From Zingiber officinale (lineage: Eukaryota; Streptophyta; Magnoliopsida; Zingiberales; Zingiberaceae): DNA of 64,000 nt. The notes beneath the pieces were generated by a model, which saw only the letters and a program-made list of their open reading frames with translations, did no database searches and was not told where the DNA came from. The DNA is taken from contig NC_055990.1 in NCBI RefSeq assembly GCF_018446385.1, positions 135,358,996-135,422,995 of the forward strand, read 5' to 3'. Made by a program: the position numbers and the translations under genes. This document shows positions 24,018 through 35,349 of the stretch, piece after piece (the stretch's first letter is position 1; every line of letters starts with the position of its first letter).

Positions 24018-24345
24018 TGTTGATATTCTAAATGCATGAATCAAAACGAATTAAAACGGTAAACACTTACTGCGATCTCCTGCAGATCTACAATCGATGA
24101 CGATTGGACTTGCTATCGGAAGAGTGATCACAAGATCGGAAAGCTCTCCATAATTCCACGAATCAAATCCCACCGTCTCAGATGTTCTTCTAACTCTGTC
24201 GTTTTCTCTTTCTCTACATTGTGGATCATCCCTCATGATCCTTGGACGCACCCCTTATAAAGGAAAATAACCCAGGGGTATAATGGACTTTTCCATTAAG
24301 AATAGTGGGGAACGTGGGCATATTCTCACGATCCTATTTCCTACA
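24018..24345 (-). repeat. 3' LTR of the Ty1/copia element
   Basis: It matches 37573-37896. The ends are TGTTGATATT and TTTCCTACA, that is TGTAGGAAA...AATATCAACA on the coding strand. A TATA-like TTATAAGGGG lies on the minus strand near 24255. Confidence 0.88.
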
Positions 24346-24896
24346 TCTCTCACTCGTCCAAGATAAGTCACTAAGACTAGTTCATTTAAGTTTGTCACTA
24401 AGACCAGTTAGTCACAAACACTAAATAAGTCACATAGACTATTTGAGAGTTTAGTCACATAGATCATATTAGAACATCCAATTCATACTTAGAGAAAATG
24501 GTTCATGCGACAACAAACACACTGAGCGATAGTTGTTAAGAAGATTGTTACACCTTATATAGCCGCTCTCTGAGCGATCAATGCTAACAAAGTTGTTACA
24601 CTTTACTTAGCCGCTCAAATAAATTAGAAACACACTCTGCATGGCACATAGTTTCTTTACTGGTGGCACATAGCTTTTATCCAGGATCCATCCAATCTTC
24701 CAGTAGTACACAGTCATTATCTTGGAGATATACATGTCTTGTTATTTATCCAGATTAAATAATTTCCATTTACATCAATATGAATATCTCTAATCCCTTA
24801 TAATGACCATTATGTCAAGAACATGTTCCATATCCAATATAATGACCATTATGTCAAGAACATGTTCTATATCCAATATTCACATTCATTTCTATA

Positions 24897-25787
24897 TGAT
24901 CCGGCGGTTAGAACACGGGACCCCATAGCGAGGGGTCAACTCCACGTGGAAGTCAAAGGGCCGGGTGGTCCATCGGAGAAGGGTGAGCCGACCGGACTCA
25001 AGAGAGAAGGGCAGACCGACCGGCCGACCGGAGATGGATGAGTCGGCCTCCCGACCGGCCGACCGATGAACATTCGATAATAAAAAGACGCCCTGACAGG
25101 GATCGGGGTTCCGACGCTCAGTTGAAACAATAGCTAAGAGCCGAGCGGAAGGCCTAAGAGAAGGTGACATACTGCTAACAGTCCTTACGTAGCACCCGCC
25201 CGGAAGTCTCCCTAGCATATCAATGCAAATGACAGGCGGGACGTGATGGGCGTGCCGCCCGGCCGGCGCAGGGGATGAGGGCCGTCCGGACGACGCTCTT
25301 CGTCCAGCCGGCCGGACGGACGTCCCGACCGGTGGTGGGTAAAGAAGGACAGGAACATCTTCTGACAGCCGTCAAGTCCTATGGCTAGGCCATACTCCAA
25401 GTCTGACAACGAGGTGTTCTGTTGTCCCATCGAAGACATGATTGGACTGTAGCAGTATGGCGTCAGGTAAGCTTTCTGACAGACACATACCGAGGTGTGG
25501 GCTGCGGACACGTACGCGCCTCGGTGGACGTGTAGGAGCTCTTTCACCGCTCTATATAAAGAGCCGCATACTTCGCCGGAGGTACGCGTGGAACACCTTT
25601 GGAGCCACTTTTTTCCACTGCTTGCTTGCCTGACTTGAGCGTCGGAAGGTCGCCGCCGGGAACCCCTTCCCGGCCCGACTTCTGTGCAGGTTCGCCGGAG
25701 CTTCGTGCCACCAGTCGAAGATCCACGTCAGCAGTCGGAGAGCGCCCCGTGCCCAGCGTCCGTTGATTCAGCATTCGGACAGGATCA
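24897..25787 (+). repeat. 5' LTR of the non-autonomous Tat element
   Basis: It begins TGATCCGGCGGTTAG and ends GGACAGGATCA. The TATA box CTATATAAAG is at about 25552-25561. It is 35 bp longer than its partner because of a segment near 25333-25367 (either gained here or lost there). Confidence 0.92.
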
Positions 25788-26187
25788 ATTTGGCGCCATC
25801 TGTGAGAACGCTCCTGCATCCGATCGGAAGAGACGGATAAAGCTGGACGACCACACATGGTGATGCTCTCCGTGGAGAAACTTGACGCTCTGATAGAGGC
25901 AAGAGTAGCTAGGCTCGTGGAGCAACAGGAGAAGAAGGCTCAAGTAAAAGGATAACGCAGCAGGCCGCCTCCACCTCTGGGGGGCCGAGCAGCCATGGAG
26001 GACCGACCAGGAAGTTTCGCCATCCTCCTGGCCTTGATAAATTTCGACGAGTACATTGTATCCACCTCACTCCACGGGTATTCGAGAGTTGAAAAATTGA
26101 GTCAGATCTTATGCTGATCGGCAGGTTAGTCTTTCAGATATAGTTTCTTTCGGGCATAGAATTCATCGTAATTTTCCGAAAGAAGGC

Positions 26188-26669
26188 CCATGCCGATCGG
26201 CCAGGCGTATATCATCGGAGCCAAAGCGCTCGATAACGAAGGCCCCAAGCCGTTCGGCCAGAGGTATAATATCCGAGCCAAGCGCTCGACGACGAAGGCC
26301 CCGAGCCATTCGGCCGGAGGTATAATATCCGAGCCAAGCGCTCGACGACGAAGGCCCCGAGCCATTCGGCCGGAGGTATAATATCCGAGCCAAGCGCTCG
26401 ATGACGAAGGCCCCGAGCCATTCGGCCGGAGGTATAATATCCGAGCCAAGCGCTCGATGCCGAAGGCCCCGAGTCGTTCGGCCAGAGGTATAATATTCGA
26501 GCCAAATGCTTGACGAGGAAGACCCCGCGTCGTTCGGCCAGGAGTACAGTATCTGAGCCCAGCGCTCGACAAAGAAGACCCCGAGCCGTTCGGCCGGGAG
26601 TATGTTATCTGAGCCAAGCGCTCGACAAAGAAGACCCCGAGCCGTTCGGTCGGGAGTACGTTATCCGAG
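26188..26669 (+). repeat. Tandem array A, 56-bp period (about 8.6 copies)
   Basis: Units contain GAGGTATAATATCCGAGCC then AAGCGCTCGA. The unit CGGCCGGAGG starts at 26311, 26367 and 26423, an exact 56-bp spacing. The same array in inverse orientation and with the same period is at 56010-56412. Confidence 0.92.
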
Positions 26670-26796
26670 CTGGGTGAAAGGTGCGCTAAATGTAAATTTA
26701 TATACATTTCGGTCGCCTATATCCTTGTAATGCAGGAAGCAAAATTATAAAGAGGGCAAATATCTTCGCCGATCGGCTGTGTTAAAAGTAGCCTTA

Positions 26797-28866
26797 AAGG
26801 TCGTCGAGCTCCGACGTTAAATATCGAGAGACGAGCCGGCGTCTATAAACGTCCGAGCGCAAGACCGTCGAGCTCCGACGTTAAATATCAAGAGATGAGC
26901 CGGCGTCTATAAACGTCCGAGCGGAAGACCGTCGAGCTCCGACGTTAAATATCGAGAGACGAGCCGGCGTCTATAAACGTCCGAGCGGAAGACCGTCGAG
27001 CTCCGACGTTAAATATCGAGAGACGAGCCGGCGTCTATAAACGTCCGAGCGGAAGACCGTCGAGCTCCGACGTTAAATATCGAGAGACGAGCCGGCGTCT
27101 ATAAACCCTCCGAACGGAAGACCGTCGAGCTCCGACGTTAAATATCGAGAGATGAGCCGGCGTCTATAAACGCCCGAGCGGAAGACCGTCGAGCTCCGAC
27201 GTTAAATATCGAGAGACGAGTCGGCGTCTATAAACGTCCGAGCGGAAGACCGTCGAGCTCCGACGTTAAATATCGAGAGACGAGCCGGCGTCTATAAACG
27301 TCCGAGCGGAAGACCGTCGAGCTCCGATGTTAAATATCGAGAGACGAGCCGGCGTCTATAAACCCTCCGAGCGGAAGACCGTCGAGCTCCGACGTTAAAT
27401 ATCGAGAGACGAGCCGGCGTCTATAAACCCTCCGAGCGGAAGACCATCGAGCTCCGACGTTAAATATCGAGAGACGAGCCGGCGTCTATAAACGTCCGAG
27501 CGGAAGACCGTCGAGCTCCGACGTTAAAAATCGAGAGAAGAGCCGACGTCTATAAACGTCCGAGCGGAAGACCGTTGAGCTCCGACGTTAAATATCGAGA
27601 GACGAGCCGGCGTCTATAAACGTCCGAGCGGAAGACCGTCGAGCTCCGACGTTAAATATCGAGAGACGAGCGGCGTATAAACCCTCCGGCGGAAGATCAT
27701 CGAGCTCCGTCGTTAACGCGAGATGAGCCGGCGTCTATAAGCGTCCGAGTGGAAGACCGTCGAGCTCCGACGTTAAATATCGAGACGAGCCGGCGTCTAT
27801 AAACGCCCGGCGGAAGACCGCCGAGCTCCGACGTTAAATATCGAGACGAGCCGGTGTCTATAAACGTCCGGCGGAAGACCGCCGAGCTCCGACGTTAAAT
27901 ATCGAGACGAGCCGGCGTATAAACCCTCCGAGCGGAAGACCGCCGAGCTCCGACGTTAAATATCGAGAGACGAGCGGCGTCTAAAGCCGAAGCGGAAGAC
28001 CGTCGAGCCGACGTTAAATATCGAGACGAGCCGGTGTCTATAAACGTCGAAGCGGAAGACCGTCGAGCTCCGGCGTTAAAAATCGAGAGAAGAGCCGACG
28101 TCTATAAACGTCCGAGCGGAAGACCGTCGAGCTCCGACGTTAAATATCGAGACGAGCCGGCGTCTATAAGCGTCCGAGCGGAAGACCGCCGAGCTCGACG
28201 TTAAATATCGAGAGACGAGCGGCGTCTATAAACCCTCCGAGAGGAAGAGCCCGGACGTTAAATATCGAGAGAGCCGGCGTCTATAAACGCTCGAGCGGAA
28301 GACCGCCGAGCTCCGGCGTTAAATATCGAGACGAGCCGGCATCTATAAACGTCCGAGTGGAAGACCGTCGAGCCTCGACGTTAAATATCGAGAGCGGCGC
28401 CTATAAACGCCCGAGCGGAAAACCGCCGAGCTCCGACGTTAAATATCGAGACGAGCCGACGTTTATAAACCCTCCGAAGCGGAAGACCGCCGAGCTCCGA
28501 CGTTAAATATCGAGACACGAGCCGATAAACATCCGAGCGGAAGACCGTCGAGCTCCGACGTTAAATATCGAGAGACGAGCCGGCATCTATAAACGTCCGA
28601 GCGGAAGACCGTCGAACTCCGACGTTAAATATCGAGAGACGAGCCGGCGTCTATAAATGTCCGAGCTGAAGACCGTCGAGCTCCGACGTTAAATATCGAG
28701 AGACGAGCCGGCGTCTCTAAATGCTCCGAGCGGAAGACCGTCGAGCTCCGACGTTAAATATCGAGAGACGAGCCGGCGTCTATAAACGCTCTGAGCGGAA
28801 GACCGTCGAACTCCGACGTTAAAAATCAAGAGACGAATCGACGTCTATAAACCCACCGATCGGAAG
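26797..28866 (+). repeat. Tandem array B, 64-bp period (about 32 copies)
   Basis: Units read GACCGTCGAGCTCCGACGTT, then AAATATCGAGAG, ACGAGCCGGCGTCTATAAAC and GTCCGAGCGGAA. Starts at 26927 and 26991 give 64 bp. The units before about 27650 are nearly uniform. Those at about 27660-28540 carry many small length changes. The related array at 55371-56005 has the same 64-bp period in inverse orientation. This is a 3'-untranslated satellite-like array as described for Tat/Ogre retrotransposons. Confidence 0.93.
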
Positions 28867-29171
28867 GTAGTCTAGTTCCGACGGTAAAATTTGACGGGTG
28901 ACCGGAGCCTATAAGGCCGCTAGACGAATGATTTCCTGCGTAAACCTCGGTCAGGCCCGCCGTAACATTGTATGACCGAGCGGCTCCTTTATAAAATGTA
29001 CTTGGGGCATGGATTCCAAGGGCCCCTTAAGGCATGGGCAAAGTACCGCCGAACGGATGAGCATCCCTGATCCTGGCCGAGCGGACTAATGTATCAATCG
29101 TTACTCGGTCAGATCGGCAGTCTAGTCAGTCGGACTTCGCCTCCTTCGACTAGACTTGAGGGGAAGGCAAG

Positions 29172-30027
29172 TGATCCGGCGGTTAGAACACGGGACCCCA
29201 TAGCGAGGGGTCAACGCCACGTGAAAGTCAAAGGGCCAGGTGGTCCATCGGAGAAGGGTGAGCCGACCGGACTCATGAGAGAAGGGCAGACCGACCGGCC
29301 GATCGGAGATGGATGAGTCGGCCTCCCGACCGGCCGACCGATGAACATCCGATAATAAAAAGACGCCCTGACAGGGATCGGGGTTCCGACGCTCAGTTGA
29401 AACAATAGCTAAGAGCCGAGCGGAAGGCCTAAGAGAAGGTGACATACTGCTAACAGTCCTTACGTAGCACCCGCCCGGAAGTCTCCCCAGCATATCAAGG
29501 CAAATGACAGGCGGGACGTGATGGGCGTGCCGCCCGGCCGGCGCAGGGGATGAGGGCCGTCCGGACGACGCTCTTCGTCCAGCCGGCCGGACAGACGTCC
29601 CGGCCGGTGGTGGGTATCCTATGGCTAGGCCATACTCCAAGTCTGACAACGAGGTGTTCTGTTGTCCCATCGAAGACATGATTGGACTGTAGCAGTATGG
29701 CGTCAGGTAAGCTTTCTAACAGACACATACCGAGGTGTGGGCTGCGGACACGTACGCGCCTCGGTGGACATGTAGGAGCTCTTTCACTGCTCTATATAAA
29801 GAGTCGCATACTTCGCCGGAGGTACGCGTGGAACACCTTTGGAGCCACTTTTTTCCACTGCTTGCTTGCCTGACTTGAGCGTCGGAGGGTCGCCGCTGGG
29901 AACCCCTTCCCGGCCCGACTTCTGTGCAGGTTCGCCGGAGCTTCGTGCCACCAGTCGAAGATCCACGTCAGCAGTCGGAGAGCGCCCCGTGCCCAGCATC
30001 CGTTGATTCAGCATTCGTACAGGATCA
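29172..30027 (+). repeat. 3' LTR of the non-autonomous Tat element
   Basis: It is the partner of 24897-25787, preceded by the purine tract and the GTCTAGTCAGTCGGACTTCG context shared with the other Tat copies. TATA box near 29793. Confidence 0.92.
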
Positions 30028-30795
30028 CTATACATAACAGAAATGGGTCCACCAGTGAATAACATCTAATGATGTAAATATGTTTAATTTTCTTTTTTAA
30101 CTGGAATCTATTCATACTAATCAGTCGTTTTCCTAGTTATGTTCTATAGACTGAATCATACATAGCCATAGGATACATGCTAAAGTAGCAGACACTGATT
30201 AGAACTTCAAGTAAACAGCTAAATAGTCACTAAGGCAAAAAACTGAGATTAACTTATAATCTTAAATGTCTCACATAGTAGAGAAACAGAGATCTATTTT
30301 CTTACTACCTTTATTGTCGCAATAGCACATGTGATATGAATCACATGTTACGATGTTATTCTCCTTACTAAAAAAACACATGTTGTCTTCAAATTTAACA
30401 TTGTATAGATTTTGATCTAGACATATCTAATGTCTAACCCTGAATCCAACATATGAATTCTAATCTAGTTTTCAACAAGTTCAGTAAATGGTGGTTTCAT
30501 TTATTTCGATCATTATTAACACATAAATGATCTCATCTTGATATAATTATCAAGACGACGTCAACTTATGGATCTGTCTCTAATTTCAACTACATAAGTC
30601 ATTCCATAAGTAACGATCTTACTTCTATTTGTACTTAACAAACAGAGATGATTGTCCATGTAAGTGGACCAATCTCAACCTGGCAACATGCTCACCGAGA
30701 TCTTATATGAATGTAACAAATACAACATATACAGTGAATAAATTATGGCAAATGACACAATCAAATCACAAAGTCTGATTGTTATTTTAATATTG

Positions 30796-33700
30796 TTACA
30801 TTATACGAAGTCCCAAAGATTTTACATGTTCTTTAAATGACTCTTTAGTCATTGGCTTAATAAAAGGATTTGCAAACATAACATGTGTAGGGATATACTC
30901 AAGAATTACTTTTCTTTTAGCCACAATATCCCTCAAAAAATTATATTTAATTTCTATATGCTTGCTTTTGCTGTGATATTTGGAATCCTTAGAAAAAGCT
31001 ATTGTAGCTTGACTGTCACAGTAGACATTTATTGGACTTCCACTATCCTTAACAATTTTCAGATGCTTCAGGAATCTTCTCAACTATACTGCTTCTTACA
31101 CAGCCATTGAGCATGCCACATATTCAACTTCTATAGTCGACAAAGCTACACAAGCTTATTTCTTGCTATTCCAAGAGATGGCGCCATCATTCAGCAAGAA
31201 TGCATAGCCTGATGTGAATTTTCTATCATCCATATCCTAACCCAATCTGCATCTGAATAACTTTTTAGACTCATATCTGATTCTTGAAATAGAGACAATA
31301 ATCTGTTGTCGCCTTCAGATATTTGAATATACTTTTCACCGTCTTCCAATGTCTCGGTTCTGGGTTTGACTGGAAGCAACTGACCAAGCCCACAACATAC
31401 CTGATATCCGGACGTGTACACAATATAGTGTACATTAAACTATCAATAGCACTGCATATGATTTTTTATTCATCTCAACTATTTTCTCTGGAGTTTTAGG
31501 GCACATACTCTTGCTCAAAATAATACCTTTCACAATAGGTGTATGTTCTACGTTGTAATTTGACATGCTGAAATGATGTAACATCTTATTTATATAAAAC
31601 TCTTGCGACAAACCCAAAAGTCTTTTAGGACAATCTCTTATGATCTTCACTCCTAAGATGTATTCAGCTTCTCCCATATCCGTTGTATCAAATTGTGATG
31701 ACATCCACTTCTTGACTTCATTCACATATCCTATGTCATTTCAGCTATCAGTATATCATCAACATATAATAATAAAATGACATACTTTCCTTTTTCCCTT
31801 TTCAGGAAAACACAATGATCCTCATTGATCATCTCGAAACCAGAAGATAAAATGATTTCGTTAAATCTTATGTTCCATTATCTTGATACTTGCTTTAGCC
31901 CATATATATAGTTTCTAAATCTATATACTTTCTGCTCTTGACCTTCAGCATTGAAATCTTCTAGTTGAACCATATAGATTTCTTCGTTAAGATCACCGTT
32001 AAGGAAAGCGATTTTTACATCCATTTGATGTAATTCCAAGTCATAATGTGCTACAAAGGCCAAAATAACTTGTATTGACACAAATTTCACTACGGGAGAA
32101 AATGTCTCTTCAAAGTCAATACCCTCCATTTGGATATATCCTTTTACAACTAAACGAGCTTTGTATCTGTTAATCGATCCATTAGTTTTCCTCTTTATTT
32201 TGAGAATCCACTTATTCCCAATAGCCCTTCATCCTGGAGGAAGATCGACTAAATCCTAAACATGATTCTGAATCATGGACTCCATATCTTCAACCATTGT
32301 AGCTTTCCATTTTTCTCTAGCTCTAAATCCCAATGCGTCCTCAATGGATTGAGGTTCATCGTCGTCAATTGGAAGTGTAACCAATGCCTCATTCTCAATA
32401 TCAAACCTCTTCTTAGGTTTGATCTTACGAACACTTCTTCGTAAGTTAGGCTGTTGAGAAGTCAACTCATGACTCGGCATATCACTCCCGCTCGGTTGAC
32501 TAGACTCGGGTATCCCTTTTGACACATTTCTTGTTGATAATATTTCATCCTCCTCAAATAGAGGAATATTTTTATCAACATCACCTATGATTGGGAACTC
32601 TATTTCGAGAAAAGTCGCATCTCTCAAGTCTATTTCAGAGATGATTCCATCTAGTTGCTCACCTATAAAAATATAACCTTTGGAGGTCTCATGATATCTT
32701 ATAAAGATACATTTATTACCCTTATGTTCCAATTTTCCATACTTGTGAGAACTATCATGAACATAAGCAGCTGACCCCCAGGGTCTCAGATTACTCAAAT
32801 CTGGTTTTCTGCTTGTCCAACGTTCATATGGGGTAGATGGAACTGACTTTGAAGGCACTTTGTTAAGTATATAGGTTACAGTTAATAATGTATCTCCCCA
32901 ATAAGAGATTGGCAAATTATCCTGCGCCATCATAGACTTAACCATTTCAAGAAGAGTCTTATTTCTTCTTTCAGCTACCCCATTTTGTTGTGAAGTTCCA
33001 TGGATTGTCAGCTATCTTATAATTCCTCTATCATTGCATATTGTCTTGAACATATCATACAAATATTCCCCTCCACGGTCAGTACGTAAAGTCTTTAACT
33101 TTACGTTTTGTTTGATTCTCAACTTCGTTCATATAACGAATGAAACAATCCAATATTTCAGATTTGTGAGAAATCAAATACACATGACCGAACTGAGAGA
33201 AATCATCAATAAATGTAATAAAATAGGAAGCTCCATGTCTAGCCTTCACATTCATTGGATCACAAATATTCGAATGAATTAACTGTAATATTGATTCAGA
33301 TCTAATAGCCTTACCAAATGGTTTCCTAGTTGCTTTTCCAGCAAGACAATACTCACATATGGACAAATGAATCTTAGCTCGAGTGCCCATTAGACCCTCT
33401 CTAGTCAGCCAATTCATACGCTCTTGTCCTATGTATCCTAATCTAGCATGTCAAATCTCATCAATTATATCTGCATCACTAGTTAGAGCAATGTTTGAAA
33501 AACAACCATCAATAGCATAATTGACATTTAGTTCTACATCAAGAACCATAAAACCATTTGTTAAAAAACCATGTTCGATTGACACTGAGTCAATCTTAAG
33601 TTCAACACATCGACTATAAAAATTAATACAATACCCTAAATCAAGAAGACACGTAACAGAAACAAGATTCTGTCGAATTTCAGGAGCATACATGGCATCA

Positions 33701-35349
33701 TGTAGAAACAAAACACTACCACCACGAAGGTTGAGTTTGCAAGTGTCGACTCCTTTAACTTCAACTCTTGCATTGTTTCCCACATAGATCCACTTGTTGT
33801 CAGCTGGTATCCGACGGTACTCAACAAATATAACTCGTTCCTGAGTTACATGATTGGTTGCTCTCGAATCTATAATCCACAAAAGATAAAAATCAGCTAA
33901 CAACACTGAACTAGCAACAAAATGCTTAGGAAAAGAAGACACACTTGGATTTACCTTTTTCAGCTTAGTGCACTCCCGAGTGAAGTGACTCTTCTTGCCA
34001 CAGTTAAAACAAGTCAACTTATTTTTAGGTTTCTTTCCAGTCTTCTTTACTATCTTCTTGATTGGGCCCTGCCCCATAGCAGTAGCTTCTCTCTTCTTTC
34101 CCTTCCCTTTCTTGAACCATTTTTTTTTCATGGATCCAGATGATCTAGCAGAACCTACAGCCACATAGGCTTGTCTAGAAATCCTTGCTGATTCAACTCT
34201 CTCCGCCTCCAATTCTACATGGTGTGAGACGTCAGTGAAAGTCTTGATACTCTCAATGTGAGTTAGGGTCTACTTCATGGTCCCCCAAGAATCTAGAAGT
34301 GAATGAATAATTGCTTGAACTTGTTGCTCATCGGTCAACTCATGACCAGTAGTTTTAAGCTCCCGAATCATGTTCGACATCTCCCTGAGGTGTTGAACCA
34401 TTGATACATTCGGACGCTTCTTGTAGCTGTCAAACTTGATTATAGAGCTGTCAGACGGGCCAACCCGTGGCAAGGCGAGTCGGCCCACGGCGGGCTAACC
34501 ATTTGGCGGGGCGGGGCAGGTCAACCCGTCAACTTGGCGGGTTGGGAAATTTCCAACCCAACACATTCTAAGGCGGGTTGCGGGTTTGGCGGGCCAACCC
34601 ACGGGCCCGTAAAAAAATTTTAAAAAAATTAAAAAATATTTCATATCTTCAATAATTTACTTCGAAAAAGTTTTCTACAATTAAATGTATACATAAACAT
34701 GTATTTTAAATATAAATGAACACAAACGAGTACTTATGTTGGATGAAAAGTACTATTTTTATTTCAAAATTATAACAAAGAAAGATAATAAATTGGCCTA
34801 AAACTTATCTTACATGTGTTTTTCAACCCACGGGCCAACCCAAGCCCGAGCGGGCCGACCCGCGCGGGTCGCGGGCCTAGGCGGGTCGGCCCACGGCGGA
34901 CTTGGGTTGATAAAATTCCAACCCAACCCACTTAAATTGTTTGGCGGGGCGGGCCAACCCGACGGACCTAACCCAAATTGACGGCTCTACTTGATTGTCA
35001 GTTATCAAAGCTTACTCAGATTTACTCCACTATATGTTTCTTTAAGGGCTACCCAAACTGTATGAGTCGAAAGATACGACTCATATTCAAAAGCTAAGTC
35101 GTTTACCATTGATCAAATCAATATGCCCTTTGAAGTGGAGTCATTTTTCTTCCATGCCTTATAGGCATCAAGATCTCGTATGTGTTGTGTAGTGGGACCA
35201 TCTATAGGTTCTACCATAACCTGATTTACAGCCTCTAGAACTTCTTATTCCTCAAGTACATACTGTATCTTGAAGTGCCGGATCTTATAGTTATCTCTAT
35301 TAAATTTTTCACCCTTGTTGAGTTCAGTTGTAATGTTTTTGGTTGTCAT
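30796..35349 (-). pseudogene. Gag-pol region of the Ty1/copia element
   Basis: In coding order from the right: gag start near 35349 (MTTKNITTELNKGEKFN), the UBN2-type gag part at 34270-34440, a zinc knuckle with CFNCGKKSHFTREC (about 34000), a protease site near 33870, integrase parts (33079-33417 with an IDDFS phrase; 32256-32945), reverse transcriptase (31878-32129 with a DVKIAFLNG phrase; 31435-31725), and RNase H (30796-31083 with a SKHIEIKYNF phrase). The order protease-integrase-RT-RNase H defines Ty1/copia. It is interrupted by the hAT miniature element. Broken fossil with several breaks. Confidence 0.88.
34443..34989. mobile_element. Non-autonomous hAT-type miniature element in copia gag
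   Basis: The ends TAGAGCTGTCA and TGACGGCTCTA form an 11-bp terminal inverted repeat with one mismatch. The flanks CTTGATTA (34435-34442) and CTTGATTG (34990-34997) are an 8-bp target duplication with one difference, the hAT hallmark. Both subterminal regions are dense in GGCGGG/CCAACCCG/GGGCC motifs, with an AT-rich middle (34615-34810). There is no ORF, so it depends on a hAT transposase elsewhere. Confidence 0.88.

Larger units (their letters stand above)
24897..30027 (+). mobile_element. Non-autonomous Tat-type Ty3/gypsy element, structurally whole
   Basis: It has an 891-bp 5' LTR, a start-of-interior TTTGGCGCCATCTGTGAGAA (primer-binding region), a very short gag-like start (25858-25956), two tandem arrays, a purine tract (GAGGGGAAGGCAAG) and an 856-bp 3' LTR. 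The perfect 5-bp target-site duplication CTATA flanks it (24892-24896 and 30028-30032). By eye the LTRs differ at about 18 sites in 856 bp plus one 35-bp length difference. At 1.3e-8 per site per year this suggests somewhat under one million years. There is no pol, so mobility needed an autonomous relative. Confidence 0.92.

Noticed and set aside
26126-26707. Long minus-strand ORF of 193 codons with repeated peptide units
   Set aside because: It follows the 56-bp array, where openness in several frames is a by-product of repetition; there is no domain, and the peptide merely mirrors the DNA repeat.
26797-28866. CRISPR-like appearance of regularly spaced repeats
   Set aside because: Units are contiguous 64-bp tandem copies without unique spacers, inside a plant retrotransposon.
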